The notes under the pieces were generated by a model. That model saw only the letters and a program-made list of their open reading frames with translations, did not search any database and was not told the origin of the DNA. A program made the position numbers and the translations under genes. From Dermatemys mawii (taxonomy: Eukaryota > Chordata > Testudines > Dermatemydidae), in the NCBI GenBank assembly GCA_007922305.1, contig ML677364.1:21683326-21747325 (forward strand): 64,000 bases of DNA, written 5' to 3'. This document shows, piece by piece, positions 1 through 10,755 of this stretch. The first letter of the stretch is position 1. Each line of letters opens with the position of its first letter.

Positions 1-714
1 ACTGGCATGCATGCACTGAGTGTACTTCTATCAGCCATAAGGCACCAATACCCTGCTTCATTGACAATAAATCTGGCTGGGTGCCTTCGTACCTTACTGG
101 AACTTTTGGTCATTGGCTGGTTTGCTCAAGGTCTGCTGTGCCAGCTGTCTGCACAGAGCTGGGACGACACAGAGAGAACATACACACTCAACCAAATATC
201 TGATGACAGCAATATAAATGTTAACTTCTATATCATAAATTATAAATGTTGACTGTATTAAGTAGTAAATATTGCTTGTGAGATATATCACAGACCTCAG
301 ATGAGAAGAAATGCCAGAAAGTCACAGACTGATGGCAGTATTTTACAAACTCTAAATTATTTTTGTTTATCCTCAGGCAATATTTTACCCAGCATAAGAA
401 AACAGTCACAAGTTTTTATTAGACAGCATGATTTTTAAATGTGAGTGTTGTAAATCTTATTTAGAGAGATCTCTGAAATGAGATTTCTGTGCTGCTCTAG
501 GGCATTCCTGTTTTTAAAAGCACGGGGTATCTAAGCCACATGATAACTTGGATTTACAATTGGTCACATGTTTCTAGTTCAGCCACTCAGAAGCCAGGAG
601 AAATACAACTATGCATTAAATACATATTCGTCGTCTTCAGCCTGCCATTTGGATATCTGAAACAAGATTTTAGCAAGTTACTGTAGGACAAATCCTGGGA
701 ATGGAGAAAAGCTC
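1..714. other. Unique AT-rich DNA, nothing recognised
   Basis: No coding exon, RNA gene or repeat family was recognised here. The two short open frames near the left edge overlap on opposite strands and carry no domain or splice signal. Confidence 0.4.
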
Positions 715-875
715 AAGTAATAATAATTATACCTAGCTCTTATCCAATACTTTTCATTAGATCTCAGAAAGCTTTACAAAGGAGGTCAGCAACATTAACC
801 TCATTTTACACCTAGGGAATCTGAAGCACAGAGCAGTAACGTGAAAGGGACTTTCTCTGCCTGATCACATTATGG
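715..875 (+). repeat. MIR/CORE-type SINE remnant
   Basis: The order of short landmarks is that of amniote MIR: 'tagctcttat', 'agctttacaaa', 'cctcattttaca', then 'ctgaagcacagagcagtaac'. This is the usual 'fill to threshold, then gaaactgaggcacagag' core seen in MIR. The copy is diverged and has no target duplication that I can see, consistent with an old insertion. The subfamily cannot be fixed by eye. Confidence 0.65.
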
Positions 876-1318
876 GGATGAGGGAAGTATTGTCAGCGCC
901 AACTGGTCAGGGCCACAACCATCACTTAAAATATAAGGGGGGAGCAGGAAACCCAGTGCTCACCTCCTGTGGGGTCTTGGCCCAGTGGATCTGCCAGTGG
1001 CCATCTAACCATCTTCCCATCCACAGTCAGCTGCAGAGACCCACCATGTAATTCTCCTATGTGGCACTAAGAAGAGTTTGAAGTCCCCCTGCATATTTGA
1101 CACGTAACTTTTAAAAATGCTCTTGATATTCCCATGTACTCCAGGAGATGTCCCTATGATAAGTGTATTGTTTAGTATATGGCCCAATATTACTAACATA
1201 CCTTACACTTGTATTTGTATATCAGAAGTAACAATAAGAATCATAAAATATAGGGTTAGAAGGGACCGCAAAGGTTCACCTAGTCTAACCCCTTGCCAAG
1301 ATGCAGGATTTGTTGTTT

Positions 1319-1555
1319 CTAAACCATCCAAGACAGATGGCCAACCAGCCTCCTTTGGAAAACCTCTAGTGAAGGAGCTTCCATAACTTCCCTAGGCAGT
1401 TTGTTCCATTGTCCTACTCTTCTTACAGTTAGGAAGTTTGTCCTGAGATTGAATCTAAATCTGCTATTCTGTAGTTTGAACCTATTGCCTCTTGTCCTGC
1501 TCTCCATGGCAAGAGAAAATAACTTTTCTCCTTTCTTTTTATGACAACCTTTCAA
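1319..1555 (-). pseudogene. CR1 ORF2 C-terminal fragment
   Basis: This 78-residue piece has the conserved CR1 C-terminus pattern: R-F-x-L-R-x-N-F-x-T-V-R-x-V-x-x-W-N-x-L-P, followed by EAPSLEVFQRRL. It belongs downstream of the RT fragment at 2024-2443 on the same strand but sits in a different frame, showing that the reading frame is broken between them. Confidence 0.8.
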
Positions 1556-1895
1556 GTATTTGAAGACAGTTACATGTCCCCTCTCAATCTCGTCTTTTCC
1601 AAACTAAATCCAGTTCCTTCACCTTTTGCTTGTATTGCTTGCATTCCATCCCTTTGATATCTTTGTCACTCTCCTCTGGATCCTTTCCAGTTTCTTCACA
1701 TCCTTTCTATACCTTGGACACAGTACTCCAGTGGAGGTCTAACGAGCACTGAGCAGAGCAGTACAATCACCTCCCATGACTTGTATGCTATGCCTCTGTT
1801 AATGCAAAAAAAAAAAGCAAATGAAATTTTAAGTTGCAGCAGCATTGCACTGCTGACTCATGTTGAGGTGGTGATCAATCACAACTCCCAGATCC

Positions 1896-2023
1896 TTGTC
1901 AGAAGTGCCACTGCCAAGCCAGTTATCCTGCCTTCAGTATTTGTACATTTGGTTTTTCCTCCCCGAAGGCCAGCACCTTACATTTGTCTTTGCTGAATTT
2001 CATTTTGTTGTCTCTCCAGATCT
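1896..2023 (-). repeat. CR1 interior between RT and C-terminus
   Basis: This stretch continues the CR1 ORF2 homology on the minus strand ('gatccttgtcagaagtgcc' and similar on +), with stops in all frames. The + strand open frame of 203 codons covering it is only antisense to the LINE. Confidence 0.6.
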
Positions 2024-2443
2024 TCATTTTATCAAAATCCCCCTGAATTTTAGCTCTATTCTCCAAAGTGTTAGCAACCACCTTCCCCCACTCCTAAGCT
2101 TTGTGTCATTTGCAAATTTGATCAGTATGCTCTCTATTCCTACATCCAGGTCAGTAATAAAGATGTTGAACAACACTGGACCCAGAACTGATCCCTGTGG
2201 AATCCCACTTGAGATCTTCCTCCAATCCGACATAATTATATTAATAGTTACTCTTTGTTTGCCATTGTTTAACCAATTATGTATCCACCAAATTGTAGTT
2301 TCACCAAGTCTGCATTTCTCCAGCTTACTTATCAGACTGTCATGTGGCACGGTATCAAAAGCCTTGCTGAAGTCCAGATACACTGTGTCTACTGAATTCC
2401 CCCTATCCACCAAACCAGTTATCCTGTCAAAGAAGGAAAACAA
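2024..2443 (-). pseudogene. CR1 ORF2 reverse-transcriptase fragment
   Basis: A 139-residue open piece covers RT motifs A to C. Motif A reads [13 protein letters not shown] at about residues 22-34, and the block [16 protein letters not shown] lies at about 78-93. Motif C, normally FADDTKL in CR1, reads FANDTKL at 110-116, so the first of the two catalytic aspartates is an asparagine. With the shifts around it, the piece is a molecular fossil. In a working element the enzyme copies its RNA at a nicked chromosomal target. Confidence 0.88.
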
Positions 2444-2576
2444 GCTGGTTTGGCATGATTTGTTCTTGGTAAATCTATGCTGGCTGCTAGTGATTACCCC
2501 TTCATGAGGTCAGGAAGGAAGAATGGGACCCAAGACTACAGACATTTAGGAACCCCTGAATGTCTATATCTATATG

Positions 2577-2704
2577 AGAGGGGTAGCCGTGTTAGTGTGG
2601 ATCTGCAAAAGCAACAAAGAGTCCTGTGGCACCTTATAGACTAACAGACGTATTGGAGCATAAGCTTTTGTGGGTGAATACCCACTTTGTCGAATACCCA
2701 CTTG
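2577..2704 (+). mobile_element. Reptile SINE-like insertion with 15-bp duplication
   Basis: The insert starts 'agaggggtagccgtgttag' and runs through 'gcaccttatagactaacag' and 'gcataagcttttgtgggtg', a repeat I know to be abundant in turtles and crocodilians. It is bounded by a perfect 15-bp direct repeat, GTCTATATCTATATG, at 2562-2576 and 2705-2719. Duplications of this length are the mark of LINE-driven insertion. The 3' tail shows a short tandem unit ('gaatacccactt' twice). I am not sure of the family name. Confidence 0.8.
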
Positions 2705-2719
2705 GTCTATATCTATATG

Positions 2720-4310
2720 GACCATCTAGTGTGTGATTGGACACAGCTATATTAAATAACATTTGGAGAGGTAGGGATTCCCTTCCATTTGAGGGTAATT
2801 AATCCCACCACAAGTAATGATTGTAGTATCTCTATCTGTTCTCCTTAATTTAATTATCAGAGATTAAAGCCTGCCATAAAGCTGGGCATCAGTTCCTGTT
2901 GTCAGACTTCAAAGAGAGCTCCTGAAATCTGCAAGAATCTATGATCGTCTCTGTGGTTTTTTATTTCTTGTATCATTTGCATCTCTGTTAATATTATTTT
3001 TGCTCACTTCTGTGCAGCTTGCAAAATATATTCTTGAATCACAAAAAACAAACCTTTCTGTATTTGTGATTCTCCTTTCAGATAGATTAAATCATACCAT
3101 GGATACAAGTGAGTGATTTGTAGCTGCCCGCCTTCCACTTTAATATATCACTCCAGAATATTAAAGGTGAAATTTCACAGCTGAATTCATAATGAATAAT
3201 ATGGATTAAATGCTTGAGACTTGTTCTTACCAAAGAAACCTATCAAGGTTTCAAGGCTGTTTGCTATGTAGATTCAGATTATTTCCTTAGATCTTTCAGG
3301 CCATGAGTGTCAAGAAGAAATTTATTTTAAATTCTACCAGTTTGTCCTTTTAAAGAAAAATAAAACAAGAGGTAAATTTTGATTTTTTTATGTGAATTAT
3401 GCAGGGCTCTTTCACATTAATTTACCTGCCTTACACTTTTTTCAGTCTGCTCTGTAATTACTAATTACAGAGAGAATTAGGACCCAGAGTTGAATCAAGG
3501 TAAAAAACACTTGGCAGAATTTCTGCTAGAGCTACAAACGATAATGGCCTTGATTTCTCAAATATGTCTTGTCCCTGTATTGCTAGTTCTTGCTCCTCAA
3601 GACTCAACAGAATGAATGCAATACTGAAAAGTAAATCAATATCACTTCATTGTTCTCAAGCAGAGGTCATAGAGGCAACGCCTTTGTGTGTGGGCATGTG
3701 CATGTAGAAGGTACATTTACCCTTCATCTTTTCACTAGCTTGCTGATGGTTCTCTCAGCACAACTGCAGGACAGGGGCATTTTTATTCCAGTGTGACCCA
3801 TCACATCTTTATTTATGTGGTTCCACATCCAGCATAGTTTGAAATGCTCAAGACCAGCTTTGAGCTCCGGTTGGCCAGAGAAGACATTGTCTGATCCATG
3901 ACAGGAAACTGGTTGCTAAAGCAGCAGTTGGCCAGGTCAAGGATCTCAAGAACCAGCCCCATCAATACTTATTTGTCAGAATGAACCGCAGGCAATATTC
4001 TTTCACTGCTTTTCCCCACTGCAGTTCACTCCCCTTTCGGTCCACTTGCCCACTGAGCTGGAGACGGGAGGGTGTTCAAGAGCTGTTTCCAGTTCCATTA
4101 CTGTAGTGTTGTGTTCTCACTAGAGAATTAGTTTTGACTCCGACTGCCATGGCAACAAGAGCTCACTTCTTCAGAAAGTAGCCAACAGAGACTGGGAAAA
4201 GTCTCCAGAGGCCAGAATGAAGCAGAAGCCGATGACTTTTTTCCCCCAATGGGAGAAGGAAAAAAATAACTTGAAGGGAAGCAACACTGGAGTTTGGGAT
4301 AGTTGGCCAG
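2720..4310. other. Unique DNA, nothing recognised
   Basis: About 1.6 kb of AT-rich sequence with no convincing exon, RNA gene or named repeat. A few pyrimidine tracts followed by AG occur, but none opens a frame with a good donor. Confidence 0.4.
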
Positions 4311-4311
4311 A

Positions 4312-5168
4312 GCCACACATTCAGGTGCCTAAAGCCCAGATTTAGGCATGACTGTGATCCAGTGCGCTCCCACTGAGCTGCTGCCTAACCCTGCAGGCAC
4401 CTAATCTCACCCAACACCTAAATTGTTTTCTGTAAAAGTTGCCTGTGTTGGTGCCTCTGAGCATGCACACTACTCTCTCCACCACTTAAAGCACTCACCC
4501 AGGATGTAGATCTCCCTCCCCGCCTTTCCATTTTATCCCCTCCAACACCCCTGGCCTGGAGATGAGATGAGCACAGACAGGTGAGTTCCCTGGGTCATCA
4601 GACAGTCTGAGGTAGATTTCTCTCACTCTCTGTTGGTGAAGCCATTCCTCTTTAATTAAATACACAGGAAGAGTGAGAATGACTCCATAGTCCAATGGTT
4701 AGGCATACACCCGAGTGGTGAGAGATCCCTGACCTACTCCCTTCTCCTTATGCAGAAGGGGAAATTGAACTATGGTCTCTCCTATTATAGATGAGTGCTC
4801 CAGCTTCTGTGCTAAACAGTAATAAGGGAGGTTTGTATCAGCAGGCAGGCAGGCACCTAAGCTGTTTCTTACAATAACCCACTTCGTGCCCTAAACTGCC
4901 TGACTCCAGGACACGCGTTCCCGGTGGTGGATCAAAAGCAGCGACAGGCACCTCTTTCACCAGCATCTTCCTTCAGGTAGTTTGGGCAGCTCCGTGCCTA
5001 GCATGCTGGCTTTTGTGGATCACATTCTCAGGTGCCTGTCCCTCCCCATTCATCATATAGGGAGCCTAGATACCTAACTCAAGCTTTGTGTATTGATTTT
5101 CAAGACACCTAAAAATTAGGTGTTGGAAAGCTCAGTGTTGTAACACCTAACTCCTTTGTAAATCCAGG
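4312..5168. repeat. Large interspersed repeat with tRNA-like centre
   Basis: The ends carry repeated 'aggtgcctaa' / 'ttaggtg' type words ('tcaggtgcctaaagcccag' on the left; 'aaaaattaggtgttggaaag' and 'aacacctaactcctttgta' on the right), and the same word recurs inside. Near 4688-4735 there is a tRNA-like box A segment, 'atagtccaatggttaggca', with a decayed box B about 30 bp on. This resembles a long repeat I associate with turtles and crocodilians. Class (DNA transposon or composite) is not settled. Confidence 0.5.
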
Positions 5169-5292
5169 CCAGAGAATCTCCTGAGGAACAGGGGTCTCAG
5201 CTAGAGCTCTGTAACCACCTACTTTGCCTTGAGGCACAAAGCACATGGCCTAGGACACCTATTATTGCCCTTGGGGCCACTTGGGTGCAGTT

Positions 5293-5400
5293 ATTCTGGG
5301 AAATGTAATTCCCAAGGAAGGACTGACTCCATAGATCACATGACCAGGGAATCAAGTGACTGACTGCATTTTTGGAACTATATAAGGCTGGCTAGAGCTC
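5293..5400 (+). promoter_or_regulatory. Promoter-like segment: ZNF143-like site plus TATA
   Basis: At 5293-5313 the bases 'attctgggaaatgtaattcc' match the reverse complement of the ZNF143/SBS consensus closely. A canonical TATA box, 'ctatataagg', follows at 5378-5387. A G-rich block ('ccgggggggggg', then 'cgcgggggg') lies 55-75 bp further on. The arrangement suits an RNA polymerase II start near 5410. No coding frame follows, so it may be the promoter of an old LTR or of a noncoding transcript. Confidence 0.35.
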
Positions 5401-6040
5401 AGTATTGGGGCTGAAGTTCGATACTGAAGGTCGTTGGTTTCCGGGGGGGGGGTTTCGCGGGGGGAAGGGAGGATGTTTTTAATTGAGAAAGAGGCTGTGG
5501 TGATATACTGGGAAATCTCCCCAGGTGGGAGGATGTGTCGTTTTCCCTTCCTAGCTTACTGAAAGCTGTGAAGGTCTCTTAGCTAGGACCAAGTGATGTG
5601 AGTTGCTTGCCTCTCTTTGAATCATTGTGGGGTAAGAAAGGCGGCCCTAAACAAAGGGCCTTAGACTGGACTGTTATATGTACATTATTTTACTGTCTCT
5701 TGCTGATGTATCTGCCCACTAGTTTTCTAGTTCCTAAATAATCCTCTGCAAGCTCCCACAAAGGTTCAGGGGAGCTGTGGCTGGAGGTTATAGCCTTAAG
5801 AATGCTGCCCAGAAGACAGTGCAGCCCTTGTGCACTAATGAGTGGATAGAGCTTCTCTGGAGGTGCAAGTGTCATGCTACTATACAATCTATAATATGTG
5901 TGTGGCACTCACAGCCATGAGATACTATTGAAGCCAAGTGCCTAGGATGAGTCAGCACGTATATGGATAATGAGACCATTCACACTTATTTATAATAGGA
6001 TAAAACTGTATGTGAGAAAATAAAATCTCACGGTTTAGGG

Positions 6041-6240
6041 TAGTGGTTCTCAAACTTTTGTACTGGTGACTCCTTTCACAGAGCAAGCCTCGGAGTGTGA
6101 CCCCTTCCCCCAAAATTAAAAACACTTCTTTATATATTTAACATCACTATAAATGCTGGAGGCAAAGCAGGACTTGGAGTGGAGGCTGATAGCTTATGAT
6201 CCCCCATATCCTCGTGACCCCCTGAGGGGTCCTGACCCCC
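6041..6240 (+). mobile_element. hAT-like element, 5' end (right end lost)
   Basis: It opens with 'tagtggttctcaaacttttg', the diverged left terminus of the CAGTGGTTCTCAAAC group of non-autonomous hAT transposons, followed by 'gtgacccc...' type sequence. The matching right terminus is missing; instead the next repeat begins at about 6243. Confidence 0.7.
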
Positions 6241-6242
6241 TG

Positions 6243-6392
6243 ATCAGGGGCAGCTCTAAGGTTTTTGCGGCCCCAAGCGCGGCACGCCTGCGGGTGGTCC
6301 GATGTACCGCGGATTCGGTGGTGTTTCTGTGGGAGGTCCACGGGTCCCGCTGCCTTGACGTCCTCGCTGCCGAAATGCCGCCGCTGTTTAAT
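6243..6392 (+). mobile_element. hAT-like GC-rich element, truncated
   Basis: The start 'caggggcagctctaaggttt' and 'gcggccccaagcgcggcac' match the family seen complete at 26200-26367. The interior is GC-rich with many CpG. No right terminus is found, so the copy is truncated or was joined to its neighbour by a deletion. Confidence 0.65.
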
Positions 6393-6424
6393 GTGTATAG
6401 AACAATACTTAGCACAGGACTCAA

Positions 6425-6600
6425 AAAGCTTTATAATGGAGGATAAGTTTTATTAGTCCCTTTTTATTGATTGGAAAACTTACTCACAAATGATTTACCT
6501 AAGGTCACACAAAAAGTCAGTACCAGACCAGAACCTGTCTGGACTATTTCCCGATCTAAAGCCCTATTCACTGGACCATGTTGTGTCTTAGGTTCTGTTG
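6425..6600 (+). repeat. MIR-type SINE remnant
   Basis: The landmarks run in MIR order: 'gattggaaaacttactcac', 'atttacctaaggtcacac', 'cagaacctgtctgga', and 'ccctattcactggaccatg'. These are the decayed 'gaaactgag ... aaggtcacacag ... cactggacca' core of MIR on the + strand. Confidence 0.7.
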
Positions 6601-7484
6601 TGTCTTATGTTCTATGAATAAGATGTATTATACCAGGTTGTGATCATATTTTAAGATTTGTTTGTTTTTTTACTGATTTCTAATGGGACAGTATTCATTG
6701 CATCATATGCTGAAACTATATCATGATTAAGATGTTTATTTGAGCAATATTATAAATAAAAATATTTATAAAATGATGAGCTATGAGATGTGACAAAAGC
6801 ATTTACTTTCAGCAAACCTCTAAAGAAAAAACACAAAGAAACATTTAGGAATTTTTCTCTCTCAAAACCCTACATGTCCTCAGGTTAGCCATTTTTATAG
6901 TCTTTTAACTGTAGCCTTTTAATTGCCTGTTGAGACCATCTCAAACAAATCTGTTTGTTAGCTGAAGATTCAGTAACAAACTTCCTAGAGTGGGTGGCTG
7001 TAGCTGCTTCTTTCCTTGTAGGAGCATATATCATCAGCTGGAAATGTGTATAGATAAAATTCTCTCTCTCTTTTTAAATACAGGTACTTTGCTTATTTTT
7101 AGAGCTACACTGTGACATAACCCATAACAAGGGTAGCATGTAGCTATGCCACGAATGGAGCATCTCAGAGAAGGAATTATGGCTCAGGAAGCCACAATCC
7201 CTTCATGCTTCCTCCATTCTGCATGATCTAATTGGCCTGTATTAGCAATAAATTTCTAACCTCTCTGCGCTAGCTGAGTTCTGCTGGCTGATGCGCTTTG
7301 GGGGCCGTTACTCACCCATTTACTCTGGGCACTGCTTACTCTTGATTGTTCAGACTTCAGGAGGAAGGTAAGGGGGTTCTTAATTCCTTCTTATGCCTCA
7401 GTGCATTTACTGTGCTCAGGTATGATCTTGACCTAAAGGACTACTGGAAACAATAAGAACATTCTGTTCTCTAATACTGTTTTG
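6601..7484. other. Unique AT-rich DNA, nothing recognised
   Basis: No exon or repeat family was recognised. The stretch is AT-rich with short homopolymers. Confidence 0.4.
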
Positions 7485-7984
7485 TGGCAGACTAATTTTG
7501 AAGAGGACAGGGCTCAGTTCTGCATGGTGCTGAGTGTGTCCAACAATGTGCTGAGAGCCATCGGCCTTCTCTGCGCTTCAGTGGGAGTTGAGCCCTCTCA
7601 GCAAACAGCATTTCATGGCATCAGGCTGCTAGTTGTGCATTGCATGAAAGGTGCTCAGTAAGCAGCAGTTGCCTTACTCTGCTCGAATATGAGGCTAAAA
7701 GATCATTACAATGTGATAAAGAAATGTACGTCATATTTAGCAAATGTTGGAATGTGAATGGCATCCATAGGGATCTATACATGCAAGTAACTTCCATTAA
7801 GATTAACGGAGATTGTACAGACATGCTGAGAGTAAGGGTTCCAGGCAGTTGCTTTTTGGCCTCCAGATCTATTCTTGAAATCAATTTAGAGGAACGGGCT
7901 CACAGTTAATGTTGGGTAAAAGTTTAAAGCTAATTGCAGCAAAATGTGAATCGCCTGTTCTCTCGCTGCTGCGAATGTTAATGT

Positions 7985-8570
7985 GTCACAGACCGTGAAA
8001 TCTGGTCTTTTGTGAGCTTTTACTCTATTCTGTACAGATTTCACAGGGGAGACCAGCGTTTCTCAAATTGGGGGTCCTGACCCAAAAGGGAGTTGCAGGG
8101 GGGGTTGCAAGGTTATTTTAGGGGGATCATGGTATTGCCACCCTTACTTCTGGGCTGCCTTCAGAGCTGGGTGGCTGGAGAGTGGCAGCTGCTGACAGTG
8201 CAGAAGTAAGGGTGGCAATACCATACCATGTCATCCTTACTTCTGTGCTGCTGTTGACAGCGGTTCTACCTTCAGAGTTGGGCTCCTGGCCAGCAGCCTC
8301 TGCTCTCCAGCTTCCCAGCTTTGAAGGCAGCGCTGCCGCCAGCAGCAGCACAGAAGTAAGGGTAGCAGGACTGCCACCCCACTTAGAGTAACCTTGCAAA
8401 CACCCCACAATTCCTTTTTGGGTCCAGGTCCCTCCAATTACAACACTGTTAAATTTCAAATTTAAATCGCTGAAATCATGAAATTTACACTTTTTAAAAT
8501 CCTATGGCTGTGAAATTGACCAAAATGGACTGTGAATTTGGTAGGGACCTAGTAAGGATACAGCACATAT
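7985..8570. mobile_element. Long palindromic turtle transposon with inner hairpins
   Basis: The outer arms 'gtgaaatctggtct' and 'gaccaaaatggactgtgaatttgg' belong to a turtle repeat I recognise. Inside, 'gggggtcctgacccaaaagg' (8080s) is inverted as 'cctttttgggtccaggtccc' (8413-8432). Within that, 'ggtattgccacccttacttct' type arms at 8131 and 8200-8222 form a second hairpin, and 'ccttacttctgtgctgctg' with 'cagcagcacagaagtaagg' (8236, 8343) a third. The long open frames here are by-products of GC-rich symmetry. Confidence 0.7.
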
Positions 8571-8574
8571 TAAA

Positions 8575-10139
8575 AGTATCTGCTTTTGGTGCTTCGCTCT
8601 CTGGACCTGGACACTTTGCAGATAGGATTCTTGTTCCATGGTTCCAATTTCAGGATCAGATCCTGCTCTCACTGAAGGCAATATCAAAATTCCCATTGAT
8701 TTTAGTGGATGTAATACTGGGGCCTTCATGTAACAGCTGTTACATTAAAATGTAAGATCAGAGGCTGGAACTGTGGCAACCTTCCTCTCAGCATAATTAC
8801 ACAAGCTGGTTTAAAACACAGGGACGCATTTTAGCAAAATTTTCCAACCAGCTCTACTAAGTACACAGTGAGCTACACGTGTTTCCAAACCACTGAGTGA
8901 AACGGCTCTTGGTCCTAGCTGAAAGGAAAGGGTAGAGGATTCCATAGGAGTGTTGTTGGCTTGGGGGACGAAGTGGTGCCTGTACAGCCTGCCTCGGCCT
9001 AAAATGCAAAAGAATCCCAAATCTACCTGCTCAGAGTTCTAGCCAAACTTTTCACACAGTCCTAATTTCTATGTGGATTTAAGGCTGAGAAATGCATGTC
9101 ACAGCCCCAAGCATGGAGATGGACTGTTCCTGTGCTCACATTATAAAGCCGTTTAATTGTCTTTAATTTCTAAAAATGCCAACCAGTTTTGGGAAGTAGA
9201 TTGGAGGTGAAGCAAAAGGCCTCCCACCTTCAGTCAGCAGAAAGTGATGGAGTGATTGGGACAACCTCTGCCCCCTATCATTGAAAGTGTTTGCTTTCTT
9301 TTCTGACCATTTCTTTGGAGAAGTTTAAGTTAGGTAGTTGCCAATTTCATTCCCATGAGCCCATTTCCTGGGGAAGGGTCCACCAGGGACCACAACAAAA
9401 TGCCCAGAGCGGTATTCCATTGAGGTGTGGGGAAAGTATTCCGCTCTCAGAGCAAGAAGCTGTTTCTGTTGCTGTATATCCCAGAAAGCTCACAAACCTT
9501 CCTTATGGCAGCAAACCAGAAAGGCTATTTTTCTGGGCAGAGTCTTAAGAGAAGTACACAACTCATTGACTATAGCAGAATTGATGTTGCTAACTTCATT
9601 ACAGCAATGCTAAATCAAAATGCTGTGCTGCTAATTCTCTTCCAACTTCTTTTTTCTCTTTGGTAAAGGAAGTATCTTAATTGTGTTGCTGAACATACAA
9701 GTGTGACATACGACTTATTATCAGAACCTGTTTTTTTTATGTACCATAAAATTCCATCTGTCCTTTCTTCTGCAGTTGGCTACAGCCCCTATACCACACG
9801 AACACAGAACAAGAATAAGTTATTTTAAATACCCAGTATATTAGTCTAAACTTGATGGGTTTTTTGTTTTGTTTTTAAATACTGGCAACCCAAAATTGTT
9901 TTTGCATTTGTGGGCATCGAAGAGGAGTTTTATGTATGAGTTAGGATGGCACACATCAAATAATTTTATCCCAGAATTACTAAGTGATACAAGCTACAAA
10001 AGTGAGATCTTGGAAGAGTGTTGCCGTTTTCATAATGTAATAAAAATACTGTAATGATAAATAATAATTAATAAACAGTAAAAACAAATTTTATATTTCC
10101 AAGATCACTTGGAAATTTTCTAATTTAAATATTCATTTT
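8575..10139. other. Mostly unique DNA with one old palindromic fragment
   Basis: At about 8580-8725 there is a decayed copy of the dispersed palindromic repeat ('ggatcagatcctgctctcac', 'cccattgattttagtgg'). The remainder shows no recognisable gene or repeat. The open frames around 9291-9666 overlap each other in all three frames and have no splice support. Confidence 0.4.
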
Positions 10140-10210
10140 TAGGAGGGGGTTGTGAGACTTGACATTTTAGTGAAATGGGTTCATGGGTTGTTAAAGTTTG
10201 GGAACCACTG
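10140..10210 (+). mobile_element. hAT-like element, 3' end only
   Basis: The right terminus 'aaagtttgggaaccactg' ends at 10210 and is the complement of the CAGTGGTTCCCAAAC group of hAT left ends. Upstream sequence merges into AT-rich DNA, and no left terminus was found nearby. Confidence 0.6.
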
Positions 10211-10617
10211 CTCTAACTTTTGCCAGAGGTAACCTCTACCTGGGGGCCATTCTGCCAGCCTAGTTTCTCTGAAACACAGCATATTACAGCCCTACCTCCT
10301 TAGATCTGCGCTAACAGCACCATGAGCAAGTAGCATAGAACCAGCTACAACAGCTTTACACCACCTTGGGATTCCCCTATACGAGGTGTATCTCAAGCCG
10401 ACAGTTTGAGACAGTATTTTGTCCCCTTGTGCAACCAGAGCATGGATCTGTCCAAAGTTCTGGAGAAATAAAGATCATATTAGCTTTGTTATTCATTTTC
10501 CTGTGCTACATTTGTAAGGATGTAAACTCAGTAGTTGCCATATAAAGTTTTTTTATCAGGCATTAGAAGATGCCCAACTTAGTTAAACAAAAGAGCTCAG
10601 TTAATAATGAATAATTT

Positions 10618-10755
10618 AGTCCTGGTTCAGCAAAGCACATACTCATGCATTTAACTTTAAAGATTGATTTAACTTTGAATAGGGATGGACTTATGCACAC
10701 ACTTAAAGTTAAGCGTGTGCTGAAACACTTTGCTGAAGAGGAACAGACTTAAGCT
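10618..10755. repeat. Decayed dispersed palindromic repeat
   Basis: The left arm 'tcctggttcagcaaagcaca' is mirrored by 'gctgaaacactttgctgaag' on the right. The middle words 'catttaactttaaa' and 'acttaaagttaag' are also mutual inverted copies. This is one of many such palindromes in the window. Confidence 0.6.

Larger units (their letters stand above)
1236..2512 (-). mobile_element. CR1 LINE, 5'-truncated, dead copy
   Basis: Read on the minus strand this is the 3' part of a CR1 (chicken repeat 1) non-LTR retrotransposon: reverse-transcriptase domain, ORF2 C-terminus, then the short 3' UTR ending near 1236 at 'aatcataaaata'. The 3' UTR has the typical CR1 block meaning 'tagaagggacc ... cctagtctaacccc'. 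Several frameshifts and stops separate the open pieces, so it cannot encode a working protein. Truncation at the 5' end is the norm for CR1 because of incomplete reverse transcription. Confidence 0.9.

Noticed and set aside
1896..2507. 203-codon + strand open frame
   Set aside because: It is the antisense of a CR1 reverse-transcriptase region on the minus strand.
4688..4740. tRNA-like sequence as a real tRNA gene
   Set aside because: Box A is fair but box B and the acceptor stem are decayed, and it sits within a repeat.
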